Of a DNA stretch of 64,000 nucleotides, positions 1 through 12,400 are shown one piece after another; the stretch's first letter is position 1, and each line of letters starts with the position of its first letter. The DNA is taken from positions 44,376,588-44,440,587 of the forward strand of contig BTPG01000004.1 in assembly GCA_036245525.1 (NCBI GenBank). Direction: 5' to 3'. The notes under the pieces were generated by a model, which was not told the DNA's origin, made no database searches, and worked only from the letters and a program-made list of their open reading frames with translations. The position numbers were made by a program, and so were the translations under genes. This DNA is from Semisulcospira habei (taxonomy: Eukaryota; Mollusca; Gastropoda; Semisulcospiridae).

Positions 1-1491
1 AAGGGAGGAAAGTCTCCAGGTGTAGACAACATACCTGCTGAACTGTTGAAACATGGAGGAGAAGTAACAACGAAGGTCCTTACTACACTCTGTCAAAAGA
101 TCTGGGAGCAAAAGAAATGGCCAGTAGAATGGACACAGTCTCTAGTGATCCCGCTCCCCAAGAAAGGAAACATGAAACAGTGCCAGAACTACAGAACTAT
201 CAGTCTGATAAGTCACCCTAGCAAAGTAATGCTTAGAATCATTCTCAACCGCCTCAAAACTTTCGCCGAGGAACTGCTGGCAGAAGAACAGGCTGGCTTC
301 AGAGTTGGAAGAAGCACTGTAGAGCAGATTTTCAACTGCCGCGTCCTGATCGAGAAACATCTGCAGCATCAGCGCGAACTCTACCACAACTTCATTGATT
401 TCAGGAAAGCATTTGATCGCGTCTGGCACGACGGACTCTGGCAAGTCATGAGATCGTTCAACATAGAGGAGGGACTGATCCAAATGATAGAAGCGCTTTA
501 CAAGAACGCCTGCAGCGTGGTTCTACTTAATCAGTCAGGCGAGTTCTTCAGGACGACGATCGGTGTCCGTCAAGGATGCCTGCTCTCTCCTGTCCTTTTC
601 AACATATTCCTGGAGAAGATCATGCAGGAAACCCTCCACGACCACCATACTTCAATCTCTATTGGTGGCAGATCCCTGTGCAATCTTCGATTCGCAGACG
701 ATATTGACCTCATGGCAGGCAGCAATAGTGAGCTCCAAAACCTGACAGACAAACTTTCAAGTAGCGCAGGGTCTTATGGCATGGAGATCAGTACGGATAA
801 AAGCAAAGTGATGATCAACACCACAAGCGACAGCAGCAGCAACATTCACATGAACGGCCAGAAGCTAGAAGAGGTCAATAGCTTCAAGTACTTGGGAGCC
901 ACCCTGTCCAAAGACGGTAGTTGCGTAGCAGAGATCCGTATCAGGATAGGTACAGCAACATCCGCAATGGCCAGGCTGGACAGGATATGGCGAAGTAACT
1001 CCATCAGCTTCACCATCAAGTACAGGCTTTACAAGTCCCTCGTAGTGTTTATTCTACTCTACGGCTGTGAGACTTGGACACTGCTTGCAGACTCAGAAAA
1101 GAAAATCCAGGCCTTTGAGAACAAGTGCCTGAGGAAGTTGCTCCGCATCTCGTACCGCGAGCACAAGACCAACGAATATGTACGGAGCATCGTCACTTCC
1201 CTGGTGGGCCCACATGAACCCCTTCTGGCAACCGTGAAACGGCGCAAGCTTGCTTGGTTTGGCCACGTGACCCGACACAACACCTTGTCCAAGACTATCC
1301 TCCAAGGCACTCTCGAAGGAAGTCGTCGGCGAGGTCGTCAGAGAAAGAGTTGGGTCGCAAACATAAAAGAATGGACCGAACTCGAGATGCCAGACTTGCT
1401 TGCCACCGCCCAAAATAGAACTCAGTGGAGAGCACTGTCTGTTGCTGCTGCCTTTCAGTCCCCCCAACGCCCAGTTCGGGCAAGGGACTGA
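1..1491 (+). CDS. RTE-type LINE reverse transcriptase, 5' end outside window
   Basis: The frame is open from base 1 (the first methionine is at 46), so the endonuclease and the N-terminus of the polyprotein lie outside the window. Reverse transcriptase motifs appear in order: the NYR-ISLI region near 190-215, the palm motif with DFRKAFDRV near 400, the RQGCLLSP motif near 565, and the catalytic F-ADD box near 690. A C-terminal region ends in a basic, arginine-rich stretch. The stop codon is followed at once by a (TGA)n tail, which is typical of RTE-like non-LTR elements. The protein copies its own RNA into a nicked target. A second, 5'-truncated copy at 47486-48350 on the other strand is almost identical over the shared part, so the family has moved recently. 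The clade assignment is by eye. Confidence 0.88.
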   Translation, partial: KGGKSPGVDNIPAELLKHGGEVTTKVLTTLCQKIWEQKKWPVEWTQSLVIPLPKKGNMKQCQNYRTISLISHPSKVMLRIILNRLKTFAEELLAEEQAGFRVGRSTVEQIFNCRVLIEKHLQHQRELYHNFIDFRKAFDRVWHDGLWQVMRSFNIEEGLIQMIEALYKNACSVVLLNQSGEFFRTTIGVRQGCLLSPVLFNIFLEKIMQETLHDHHTSISIGGRSLCNLRFADDIDLMAGSNSELQNLTDKLSSSAGSYGMEISTDKSKVMINTTSDSSSNIHMNGQKLEEVNSFKYLGATLSKDGSCVAEIRIRIGTATSAMARLDRIWRSNSISFTIKYRLYKSLVVFILLYGCETWTLLADSEKKIQAFENKCLRKLLRISYREHKTNEYVRSIVTSLVGPHEPLLATVKRRKLAWFGHVTRHNTLSKTILQGTLEGSRRRGRQRKSWVANIKEWTELEMPDLLATAQNRTQWRALSVAAAFQSPQRPVRARD

Positions 1492-1511
1492 TGATGATGA
1501 TGATGATGATA
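1489..1511 (+). repeat. (TGA)n 3' tail of the RTE element
   Basis: About seven TGA/GAT units directly follow the stop codon of the reverse transcriptase. Short simple-repeat tails are usual at the 3' end of RTE elements. Confidence 0.7.
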
Positions 1512-1558
1512 TAAGAAATTTTGGGTCTGGAGGGGGAATTACGGCAGAACCCCTAGAG

Positions 1559-1583
1559 CCCCCCCCCCCCCCCCCCCCCCCCC
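1559..1583. repeat. Poly-C tract
   Basis: An uninterrupted run of about 25 C. Runs of C/G also occur at 17566-17593, 35637-35653, 36480-36495, 38239-38252 and 41810-41840. Their lengths in the assembly may be unreliable. Confidence 0.8.
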
Positions 1584-1750
1584 TGATCCGCCCCTCTAGC
1601 CAGATGGCACAAATCTAAAGGTTTCGTGCGCTAACACTACGTCAAATCGGGAGAGATCCAGCATCAAGCTAATGAGGCCCCCCCCACCCCCGTGAGCTGT
1701 CATAGTACATTTATTTATTACAGTCAGTTGCCCTGGTCTCAGTGGCATGG

Positions 1751-1851
1751 CAGCGGGTGAGCTTAATTCCTGCGCAAGCCTCTAAGCAAGGCGCTCCGCT
1801 ATAGCGGAGCGCCTTGTTTAGTGGCTTGCGCAGGATTTAGCTCACCCGTGC
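1751..1851. mobile_element. Palindromic foldback element
   Basis: Two arms of about 45 bases are inverted copies of each other and meet at a GCTATAGC centre. The outer arms contain GCAGCGGGTGAGCT and its complement. A decayed relative lies at 45105-45166. It has no coding capacity. Confidence 0.75.
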
Positions 1852-1943
1852 AACTGGCCCCCGTAAAATATGAGAGGAAACAAACGCAAACAAATGGCAC
1901 ACATGAACAAATATTTCATCAGCTTTATCAGACACACGCAATG

Positions 1944-2197
1944 TTAACCCATTTTGCCCCAAGGCCTTGTTTGGCAAATTTTAGAGATGTTACTTAACGA
2001 TTATGTACATGTTGCAGGAGATGGATGGACCATGATAATTCAAGGGTAGTGTCAGAGTAGCTTGGCGCCTGATCATGATAATTCAAGGGTATTGTCAGAG
2101 TAGCTTGGCGCCTTCAGGCGCCAAGCTAATCTGACACTACCCTTGAATTATCATGGTCCATCCATCTGCTTTAGGGCGTTGAGGCTAAATGGGTTAA
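1944..2197. mobile_element. TTAA-flanked palindromic MITE, family A
   Basis: It begins TTAACCCATT and ends AATGGGTTAA. Between these lies a palindrome whose arms carry ACCATGATAATTCAAGGG and whose centre is GGCGCC. The left arm is partly duplicated (two copies of the ATGATAATTCAAGGGTA segment). It belongs to the most abundant repeat family of the window, with about 15 copies. Confidence 0.85.
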
Positions 2198-2479
2198 CTG
2201 GCTGTTTGGTCTAAAACAGCTGCTGCTGTAAAGAAACACTGAGCGATTTTTTTTTAATTTACACCGAGTATGGCTAATAAGGGTCGACCTACTTGAGGGC
2301 GGGCGGCGAATGGAGTAATGTACGGTTGAGGGGCGGCTTGGTAGGTGGGGGAATGCGTCTACTGTGCGCTTTTCTCACAAACAACAAACACCTGTTTAAG
2401 CTGATAAACAGAAGGCCACTAAAGACTATTGCCACCATAATCCCCCTACGCTGGTATAGTAACTTTTAAAGGAAGTAAC

Positions 2480-2534
2480 CAATGCGCAAAAGGCCATCGG
2501 GCCGACGTCGGCTTGATGGTCTTTTGCGCATTGG
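2480..2534. mobile_element. Short palindromic element (AATGCGCAAAAGRCC arms)
   Basis: The arms AATGCGCAAAAGGCCATC and GATGGTCTTTTGCGCATT meet at CCGACGTCGG. A second copy is at 42227-42281. Confidence 0.7.
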
Positions 2535-2559
2535 GGTATAGGTCGTTTGACATCGGAGC

Positions 2560-2812
2560 GCACGTTTTCTCCAAATGTCTCCGCAGGACGCAATTTCCGG
2601 TAACACGTTAAGAACAAGTATAATTTAGTGCCAGTTGACCTAATTTGCGCTATTTTTACTTAACTCCTATTATTTGTTGATGCTGCTGTACAGTCGTAAA
2701 AAAAGAAAAAAAAGGGAAAAGACAAGAACAAGCCATTTTCAATACCCTAATACAGCAGATTTCAATATCGAGGTCAAGCATGTAGACTTCATGTATGCCT
2801 GCGCTGTTTCAG
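2560..2812 (+). repeat. Dispersed repeat, copy 1
   Basis: The stretch runs from the CATCGGAGCGC region past the CTGTACAGTCG and GACAAGAACAAGCCATTTT segments to ATGTATGCCTGCGCTGTTTC. It is present in reverse orientation at 35475-35840. Its left flank also resembles 3235-3290 (CCGATGTCAAACG). No open reading frame of note. Confidence 0.6.
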
Positions 2813-2876
2813 GTTTGAAAACTTGGCCAATTCACATGAAAATAGATCTTTCTTATGCTGGGCTGAATATACCTGG

Positions 2877-2903
2877 GGTAATAATAATAATAATAATAAT
2901 AAT
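2877..2903. repeat. (TAA)n microsatellite
   Basis: Eight to nine TAA units. Confidence 0.8.
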
Positions 2904-3370
2904 GTATATTTTTAAGGCGCCTATACTTCCGATAGAAAAGCTCTAGGCGCCGTACAAATGACATACTAACGTACATACGCCTTGCATCCTACAAAACATA
3001 TATATTCCCTAACATACACACTCACGCAACAAGATATACAAGGAAAATAAGCTTAGCAGAGTGAGCAGGGTACATTTAGGGACGAAAAATCAGTCACTTC
3101 ATGAAAACATTCCGAAATTTTACGACTGTACAGTGAAACTGACATTGTTCGAATTTCTTGAAGGTAAATCGTATTAGATCAACTGGCGCTGAATGATATT
3201 TGTTCTATGCTTGGTATAGCAATGTGGTTCTTTGAGAAGATATTTGCGAAAAACGCCGGTTTGGTCCGATGTCAAACGACTAATACTATGTACATGTGTA
3301 CAGTCCTTTTGCGTCCAATGCCAACTGCAGAAGGAGAGGCGACTGCGCAAGCTGAAGCGTAGTTACTTAC

Positions 3371-3469
3371 CTGGTCAGCTCCGTTGGCCGCATTACCATT
3401 GACCAGACGTCCGCTGTGGGTGGAGGCGCCGTTTCTGCAGCAGTTTTCCCCCATGCCGCACACACCCTG
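3371..3469 (-). CDS. XDH: XDH exon 7
   Basis: Encodes a [10 protein letters not shown] segment, as found after the cluster II domain in invertebrate XDH proteins. The donor GTAAGT is perfect. The acceptor is ..TTTTCCAG at 3470 (three bases further is also possible). It is the weakest exon by conservation but fits in phase and order. Confidence 0.72.
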
Positions 3470-6400
3470 CTGGAAAACAGTATCGGTTCTCCGGTTTTCG
3501 AATCAAACACAGGCGCATATAGCTTTTTGTGTTTACATATCACAGTCTAAACTTTGCGATTATCATCACAGACTGCAGAAACAAACACACATGCGTACAA
3601 GAAAGTTTTCGAATTTTAAAAAAAATCCACCCTTTGACAGTCGGTAGCGCTTTTTGTCGCGATGATTCCTTTAGGAATCATCGCGACAAAAAGCGCTACC
3701 GACTGCCAAAGGGTTAAAGAGCGACTCGCTAGTGTGTAAAATGCAAGGGTACAGATAACAAAGAAAGAAAGGTCAGAGCGAAATAATAGCACAAACAAAC
3801 TATACTGAAGCGCAAGAGAAATGCGGCTTTGGAATTGTCGGAAACACTTCATTGTTTTCGATGATTTCATTGATGTCGCGTTTCTTTCGCTTGTGATTAT
3901 ATTTCTTTCCTTGTTCCCCTCTGCCCACATATTCCAGACCAGAAAGGTGACTTCCAAGAGTGAAAAATGGAGAGAACTGCCCAACGAGGAAAAAAGCACG
4001 CTTCGAAAAGACAGTTACAACAATTTATTTGGTCAACACATTTGTGTTGTAACTGTCTTTTGTAAGCCACATATTAGATATGCTGATATGAAGGGAGCGT
4101 ACGTAGGGAAGTTAACGGAGCGCCAAGCTATTCTGGCACTGCTGCTGCTTGGCTTGACTTCGCGAACGAAGATTCTATAGGGGTTGTCCACGACGTCTGC
4201 AGGCATGCTCGTGACTGCAGAGGCCAATCCGGGACAGGCAGGTTCGACCGAAGTGGCTGCAGAGGGAGGTCTGGCTAGGGTTCTGAGTTGCGGCATCTCT
4301 GTTTTTTCTCCTGAGCCGCTTGTCTTTAAGGCCAGCTCTGCCAGAGTCCTCAAAGGAGACAGCTGCCTTGTAAATGGTGGAGCGCCAGGTGTCACGGTCC
4401 GCAGCAAGTGAAGACCACTGGCAGTGGTCGATTTGGCAGGCACTAAGTGACTTCTTGAGACAGTCTTTGTATCTCTTCTTTGGTGCCCCTCTGTCTCTGT
4501 GTCCAGTGGCGAGCTCGCCGAACAGGGTGATCTTGGGCAGGCGATGATCCTCCATCCTGGAGACGTGCCCAGCCCAGCGGAGCAGTGTCCGCAGCAGCAA
4601 AGCCTCGATGCTCACAGTTTCTGCATGTTCAAGGACCTCGACGTTTGTGACATAGTCACTCCAGTGAATGCCAAGGATTGTACGCAGGCAGCGCTGGTGG
4701 AAGCGTTCGAGGAGTCGTAGTTGGCTGCGGTAGAGGGCCCAGGACTCGGAAGGATACAACAGGGTGGTGAGGACGACAGCTCTGTACACGCTGATCTTGG
4801 TGGCTGTTTTCACCTGTTGATTATGCCACACCCGCTTGTATAGACGCCCGAAAGCGCTGTTTGCTTTTGCCAGCCTGCTGTTCTGCTCCTTGTCCAGCTT
4901 GGCGTCTGACGTGATGATGCAGCCAAGGTAGGTAAACTGGTGCACTGACTTCAGTTCAGACTCGCCGATGGTGATGTGGGGAGGGCGATGCTCTACCTTG
5001 GGTGCCGGCTGATGGAGAACCTCTGTCTTTTTCAGACTGACCTCGAGTCCAAAGAGCTGGGCAGCGTCTGCGAAGCAGGATGTGATGCGCTGCAGAGCTC
5101 TCTCTGTGTGTGCAACGAGGGCAGCGTCGTCAGCAAAGAGCAGCTCACGAATCAGTTGGTCTATGGTTTTGGTGTGGGCCTGCAGTCGTCTGAGGTTGAA
5201 CAGGCTGCCATCGAGACGATACCTGATGTACACTGCATCGTCATCGTCGAGGTCCACTGTGGCCTGCTTCAACATCATGCTAAAAAAGATGGTGAAGAGG
5301 GTCGGTGCCAGCACACAGCCCTGCTTCACACCGTTGAGAATGGGGAATGGTTCTGAGAGGTCATTGCTGAGTCTGACCTGGCCTTGCTGGTCCTCGTGTA
5401 GCTGGACGATCATGCTGAGGAACTTTGGGGGACAGCCAAGTCGCTCCAGGATCTGCCACATGCCTTGCCTGCTCACAGTGTCGAACGCTTTTGTTATGTC
5501 AACAAACGTTACGTACAGCCCTTTGTTCTGCTCGCGGCACTTCACCTGAAGCTGTCTCAGCACAAAGACCATGTCGGTGGTGCTCCTGTTGGCTCTGAAG
5601 CCACACTGGCCCTCTGGGAGGTGGTCTTCTGCAATGGCAGGTACCAGCCGATTCAGGAGCAGCCTTGCGAGTATTTTCCCGGCAATGGACAGCAGGGTAA
5701 TTCCACGGTAGTTGGAGCAGGCAGACTTCTCTCCTTTGTTCTTGTACAGGGTGATGATGACTGCATCGCGGAGATCCTTTGGTAGTGTTCCTTCCTCCCA
5801 GCAGCAGAGAAAGAGGCCATGGAGCTTGTTGTGCAGTGCTGAGCCTCCATGTTTCCAGATCTCTGGTGGGATTCCATCAATGCCTGCTGCTTTGCCACTC
5901 TTGAGCTGGTGGATGGCTGCGAGGGTCTCTTCAGCAGTTGGCGGTTCGTCAAATTCAACCTTTACTGGGAGGTGTGGGATTTGGAGGATGACTGCTTCTT
6001 GAGCAGTGCGCTCAGCGCTGAAGAGGTCCTGAAAGTATTCCGACCAGCGGTTCAAGATGGAGTTATTATCTGTGAGCAGTGCCATCAGCGCTTCGCAGGG
6101 GACTTTGTATCAGGTACCTGGGGCCATACACTGCTTTCAGTGCTTCGTAGAAGCCCCTGTAGTCACCGTTGTCAGCACAAAGCTGGGTCCTCTGTGCGAG
6201 TCTGGTCCACCACTCGTTCTGGAGATCTCTGAGCTTGCGCTGGAGACTGCTGCAGACGAGGCGTAAGGTAGACTTCTTCACAGGGCAGGAAGGCTGGGCT
6301 AGGTGGGCCTGATAGGCGGCTCTTTTTTTTTTTTTTTGCTAGGAGTTCCTGGATCTCTACGTCGTTTTCGTCAAACCAGTCTTTGTTCCTCTTTCTAGCG

Positions 6401-9400
6401 AAACCCAAGACTTCTGCAGAGGATTTTGCGATAGCAGTTTTCAGCCGTTCCCAGAGTGTTTCAGGGGAGGAGTCTGCTGGGTCAGCTGTGTCTGTGAGCC
6501 TGCGCTGTAAATCTGTCTGAAAGGCAGCTTTTACGTCGTCACGCTGAAGGCTGGCAACATCAAGCTTTTTCTTAGGGGCCTCCCTTTCTTGGGTTTTGGC
6601 TTGAAGTGGAGCCTGAGTTTGCAGCGGACAAGGCGGTGGTAAGTGTGGCACTCTGCGCTGGGCATCACTCTGGTGAGGAGGACATCACTGCGGTCCCTCT
6701 GACGCACTAGGACATAGTCGATAAGGTGCCAGTGTTTGGAGCGAGGATGCATCCAGGTGGTCTTTCGACTGTCCTTTTGCTGGAAAGTAGTGTTGGTGAT
6801 GACAAGCTGCTGCTCTGCACAGAATTCCAACAGTAGGCGGCCATTGTCATAGCAGTTCCCGACGCCACGCTTGCCGAGGACTCCTTTCCAGGCTTCAGAG
6901 TTCTTGCCCACTCTGGCGTTGAAGTCGCCAAGGATGATGATTGGTCTATACCCTTATCTGTAAGTACTATAATGTAGCTTGCATATGGCAGTGTACAAAT
7001 TTGAAGCTTTTAGCCTCAGTATGATATGGGTTAATTTGAGTAGTACCTTCGTCAGTGACATGTATCCCTCAATGATGGGCCTGTATCCGGTGCATCGACA
7101 CAGGTTACCTGCAATGAAACACATCCAATACTTTTTCACTGTTTGAAAATGCGGATTCGTTCAAATCAGTCTATTACTTTGGGTGCTGTTCGCTGGGTTG
7201 CGCACTAGCAGGGACTTAAAGAAAATAAAGACAATGAGGCAACTCCTTGCTACCAAGAGGCGTATATTCTCATGAACCCCTGAGGCTGCAGGGGTTCATG
7301 AGAATATACGCCTCTTGCAGAACGAGCAGACTGGATGAATCCACGGAATGTTTGAAGTCCGTGCAATGTTTGACCTACTTCTGATTTAGGGATAGCCTCT
7401 TGACTGTCCCATCGCACATATGATGGCGTCTCACCGTCAAAGGCCGTCTCCAGCTGCTGGTGTGTGGGTGTGGGGTGGTTCCTCAGCAGTGTGTACATGG
7501 ACATGACAAAACCCGGCGTGCAGAACCCGCACTGGGAACCGTGGGCTGACGCCAGTCTCTCCTGCAACAGTTCAAGCAGTTTTTCAGCACTTCAGCTCCC
7601 AGCCACGCGGCGATTCGGATGAGCATCTTGAAAGGATGAGCATTGCGAGTCGTGGACGTGGAGACGATTGACATGAAATGCCATATATATATTGATTCAT
7701 ATTTTACCTGTGCGGGGTGCAGCCGTGTGCGGAGACTGCCGATTCCCTCCACAGTGGTGACGGCCAGACCGTGCATGGAGCAGAGCGGGGCCAGACACGC
7801 GTTCACGCTGTAGTGGCTAACACGTGGTAAGGGTCATATCCGGGACAGCAATGTTTTCAATAACTTAACTCATTCTACCCCAACACCGAAATCCTTAAAC
7901 TTTGCCGTTGTCCTCTGAAGACTGCAGTGCAGTGCAGGACACAGATCGACCATGATAGTTCAAGGGTGATGCCAGAATAGCTTGGCGCCCATAGGCATCA
8001 CCCTTGAACTATCATGGTCGATCCTTATCTTCCTATGGTGTGTCTGGGGTAGAATGAGTTAATATAATGTGATATTCACGTTTTACAGACTGGGCCGACA
8101 TGGAGCTGAGCAGGGACTGGATACGGGTTCACACCGGCATGATAGCGAATGGCAATACAGCAGATGATGTTATTGGTGTAAACATACATGATTCGCGCGT
8201 TCACGTTGTACCCCATGGACTGTTGGTTGTGCTTTTTGTCACGATGATTCTTGTAGGAATCATTGTGACAAAAAGCGCTACCCACAGCCAAAGGGTTAGG
8301 AAGGAGCAACGACCAACTTCAGAGGCCGGCATATCAGTCACACTTTAGTGGTGGCCTTGGAGTCGTTCTGAGCACTTGGTAGAAAAAGAACTTGATTCCT
8401 AAAACAAGAATCGACTTTGGGATGATTAGTCTCCCGGTGTAAAGTTTAACTCATTCAGCCCGGCGCACGTATTTCCCAAATCTTAGAGGTGTCATCTAAC
8501 GACTATGTATCTGTTGCAGGAGGTGGATCGACCATGATAATTGAAGGGCAGTGCCAGATTAGCCTGGCGCCGACAGGCGCCAAGCTAATCTGGCACTACC
8601 CTTCAATTATCATTGTCATTAATTTATTGTCATTTTCATTGTCGACCCATCTCCTGCTGTAGTGCGTTAGGGCTGAATGGGTTAAATGAGTGCACGATGG
8701 CCTCTCGTTCTAACTAACAGGATGTCTTACGCGGTAGTCGTTGTCGTATGATGGTGCAATCACACCAAACACACTCACGTAGGGTTCTTGTAGAGAACCC
8801 TCACCCAGCTGCAACTCGTCACACGTGGCACAAGGTTGTAGACCACACTGGAGTAACAGTTCTAACAGTACTTTATTCTCACGATGCACTCTCAGCACAA
8901 CGCATCCACAGTTTTGATACGCTGTATCTCCATACACCCCAACACCCTCTTTTATACTATTATAGATTTCCAGAACAATCCCGCCAATTACACAACTCAA
9001 CCAATCAAAAAAGAAAACGTAACCAAAACTCAATAATATTCATTAACTCATTCAGCCCGACGCACGTATTTCCAAATTTTGGAGGCGTCGTCTAACGACT
9101 ATGCACCTGTTGCAGGAGATGGATCGTCCATGATAATTCAAAGGTAGTGCCAGATTAATCTGAGCATCATAGACAAAAAAGGCGGCACTGATGCAGATGT
9201 CAGAGCACGAATCGGTAAAGCCAGAGCAGCCTTTCTCCAGTTAAAAAAAGTGTGGAGTTCCAGAGAGCTGTCACAACACACCAAAGTCCGGATTTTCAAC
9301 TCTAATGTAAAAGCAGTTCTCCTATATGGAGCAGAGACTTGGAGATTGACAAAAACCACAGTCAACAGAGTACAGACCTTCATGAACAGTTGCCTTAGAA

Positions 9401-12400
9401 GAATTTTGAAAATCCACTGGCCAGAGAAGATCAGCAACGTCAGACTCTGGGACAGAACAGAGCAGATAACAGCAGAGAATGAAATTGGGCGAAGAAGATG
9501 GGGATGGATCGGTCACAGCCTGAGAAAGCCAGCTTCCAGTATCACTAGGCATGCATTGTCATGGAACCCCCAGGGAAAGAGGAAAAGAGGTAGGCCGAGA
9601 AACTCCTGGCGTCGAGACCTCCAAGCAGACATCAAGAGACTGGGAACCACCTGGAGTAGAATCGAAGGAGAAGCACAGGACAGGCAGGAGTTGCTGGAGG
9701 TCTCTCGTCGACGGCCTATACCCGGGTAGGGGTGACAGGCGTAAGTAAGTAAGTAAGCCAGATTAATCTAATCTGCACAACCCTTGAATTATCATGGTCG
9801 ACCCATCTCCTGCTGTAGTGCGTCAGGGCTGAATGGGTTTAAGAGAACACTCTAGATCTATCTACAATTTTCCACTAACATCTAGCCACATTCCGTAAAC
9901 GTTACAAAATGTAGCCAACATGTGTACTACAAAACGTTGACATCATATCTGAGGTCACTAAAGCGATCGCGCCCCTTCCAGAACCTTCCGGCCCAATCTA
10001 GGTCGGACTTCGCAACAATGTGCAACATTCTAGCTACACGACAAAAAATCGATCGCAATTCTCCATGCAAAAGAAAACGAATCATATCAAAAAGGCACCC
10101 GACTCCTATCCAAAATAGCGCAACTGAACACCGGACCTTTTCCCACGATCAACACACACATGCTATAAAAAATAAAAAAATTAACAAAAAAAACCAACAC
10201 AACCACAAATGTAACAGGATAGCATTCCTCGTGACCGTATAACAAGAAAGAAAAAAAAATCTCGCGTTTTCTCAGATATGGACGTAATGGCTTTTGCCAT
10301 ATCACGACGGTAAATTAGTCAGATCATCCGTCCTTAAGCTTTCTGCACTTGAACCTGGTAATACATTACAGTACACCATGGCGCGTCCAATAAAATTACG
10401 TCCACACACGTTAATCCTTTAACTGCTACCACACCGTCTTTTCCGCCGGGCTGTATCGTCAATAGCAGTCAAACGGTTAATCCATTAAGCCCCGACTCCC
10501 TGCAGCAAGAGATGAATCGACCATGATAATTCAAGTGCAGTGCCAGATTAGCTTGGCGCCTGATGGAGCCATGCTGATCTGGCACTGCCCTTGAATTATC
10601 ATGGTCGATACATGGCGCCAAGCTAATCTGGCACTACCCTTGAATTATCATGGTCGATACATGGCGCCAAGTTAATCTGGCACTACCCTTGAATTATCAT
10701 GGTCGATACATCTCCTGCAAATGGTACACAGTCGTTAGGTGACACATCTAAATTTTGTAAATGCGACATTGGGGATACATGGGATAACTCATTCGCGGCC
10801 AGCCGCATCCAGATGCGTGGCTTATGCCGCGCATCCGGATGCGGCTGGCCGCAAATGAGTTTAAGTGCTTGACAATGGGCTATTCAACATTTTTTTTTTT
10901 TTTTGGCGGGGGAAATATATTGTCTGTGGAATATCAGTGATTGGATGACGAAAAGGATACTCAATGACGTCATCTTCCGGTCTGTATCTGGACACCATGA
11001 CGGTGCAGGCCCCGCAGCCGCCCTCGCCACATCCCAGCTTGGTGCCTGTCAGCTGCACTGGGCACAAGGTTAAGGCTGAAACCTTCACAACATCGTCAAC
11101 TAACCAGCAGGGTAAAACCACTCCATTCACCATGATGTTGGTGTGGAGGAGGAGGTCGTGCATAGTGCTTGTATGGGCCATCACTTTGTAGTATCGGGCT
11201 CAACACTCAAGCTCGAAAGGAAAGTAAGTTGTCAAGGTTAACCCATAAGCCCTGAAAGACTACGATAGGATGTGGATCGACCATGATTTTCCAAGGTTGG
11301 TGTCATAGAGGCGCCAAGCTGTCCTGACACCAACCTTGAAATATCATGGTCGATCTGTCTCCAGAACTGTGAGATAGATCTCAGAATATATCTACAAAAA
11401 GTTTCATATTTCGTCGGATTTTGTTACAGCATTTGAAACAAATTGGGCTGGGGGGGCGGAACCCCTAGAACCCTCCCCCCCAGATCCGCCCCTGGCTTTT
11501 ATGTTTTTGTCTACCCTTATTTTATGTTTTTGTCTCACCTGTATTTTCATTTTTTTTTTTTACATTTTTCCCTACTGTCTACGCTGCCTGTAGACCTTGA
11601 TATTGGATGTCGTTTTGCTAAATGGTCGGCTGCAACTATGAGATGATAAGTTATGTGTTTGCGGTGAAAGCATTTTTATATATAAAGTATATCGTTTCTT
11701 TGGACATATTTTGTAATTGTAATGATTGTCTACTTTTTCTTTTTGTTTCTTTGTTTGCTTTGTTTTTTTTGTTTTGTTTTGGTTGTTTTTTTGTTTTTGT
11801 TGGTTTTTTGTTTTTTTGTTGTTTTTTTTTTGGGGGGGGTTGTTTGTTTGTTTTTAACTAAACTAGGGTACGATAAATTAGCATGAAGGGCAGCGTTCCT
11901 AGCATATTTTGGGTTTATTTGTCTCGTTAGACCGGCGGGCAAGTTACATATTCAATATTGTTGTTTTTCTAGCAGTTCAGTATACACGTCCTCAGAAAGT
12001 CTTGTTGCTGTCAGGACGTTAAGCAATGCACAACCAACAAACCAGCCAGATAGCATTACAAAATGCGATTAACCATCTGATACGGTGCTTGTTATTCTTT
12101 AAGAAAAAAGGTAACTCGACGAAATACTTCTTGTGCAAAATATGGATTAGATACATTCTATCAAATCTGTATACAGTAGATGTATGTAAGGGTATAATAA
12201 CAGTGTAGCCTAACTTTATTTAGCCCATTTGACAAACAACGTATCACGGCAGGAGATGGATCGACCATGATAATTCAAGGGTAGTGCCAGATTAGCTTGG
12301 CGCCTATTGGCGCCAAGCTAATCTGGCACTACCCTTGAATTATCACGGTCGATCGGTTTCCTGCGACTAGTTACTACATATAATATATAGCCAGCAGGTG

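Noticed and set aside
46..1491. Domesticated host reverse transcriptase gene
   Set aside because: It has an RTE-type (TGA)n tail and a near-identical truncated copy in the same window, so it is an ordinary mobile element.
8710..9095. Opposed frames between MITEs in XDH intron 3
   Set aside because: No splice sites, no XDH similarity and no known domain; the exon order is complete without them.
10861..11184. XDH exon 3 starting at an upstream in-frame ATG (11184)
   Set aside because: The segment before 11057 does not match the family, a good acceptor lies at 11058, and exons 1 and 2 supply the missing N-terminus in phase.
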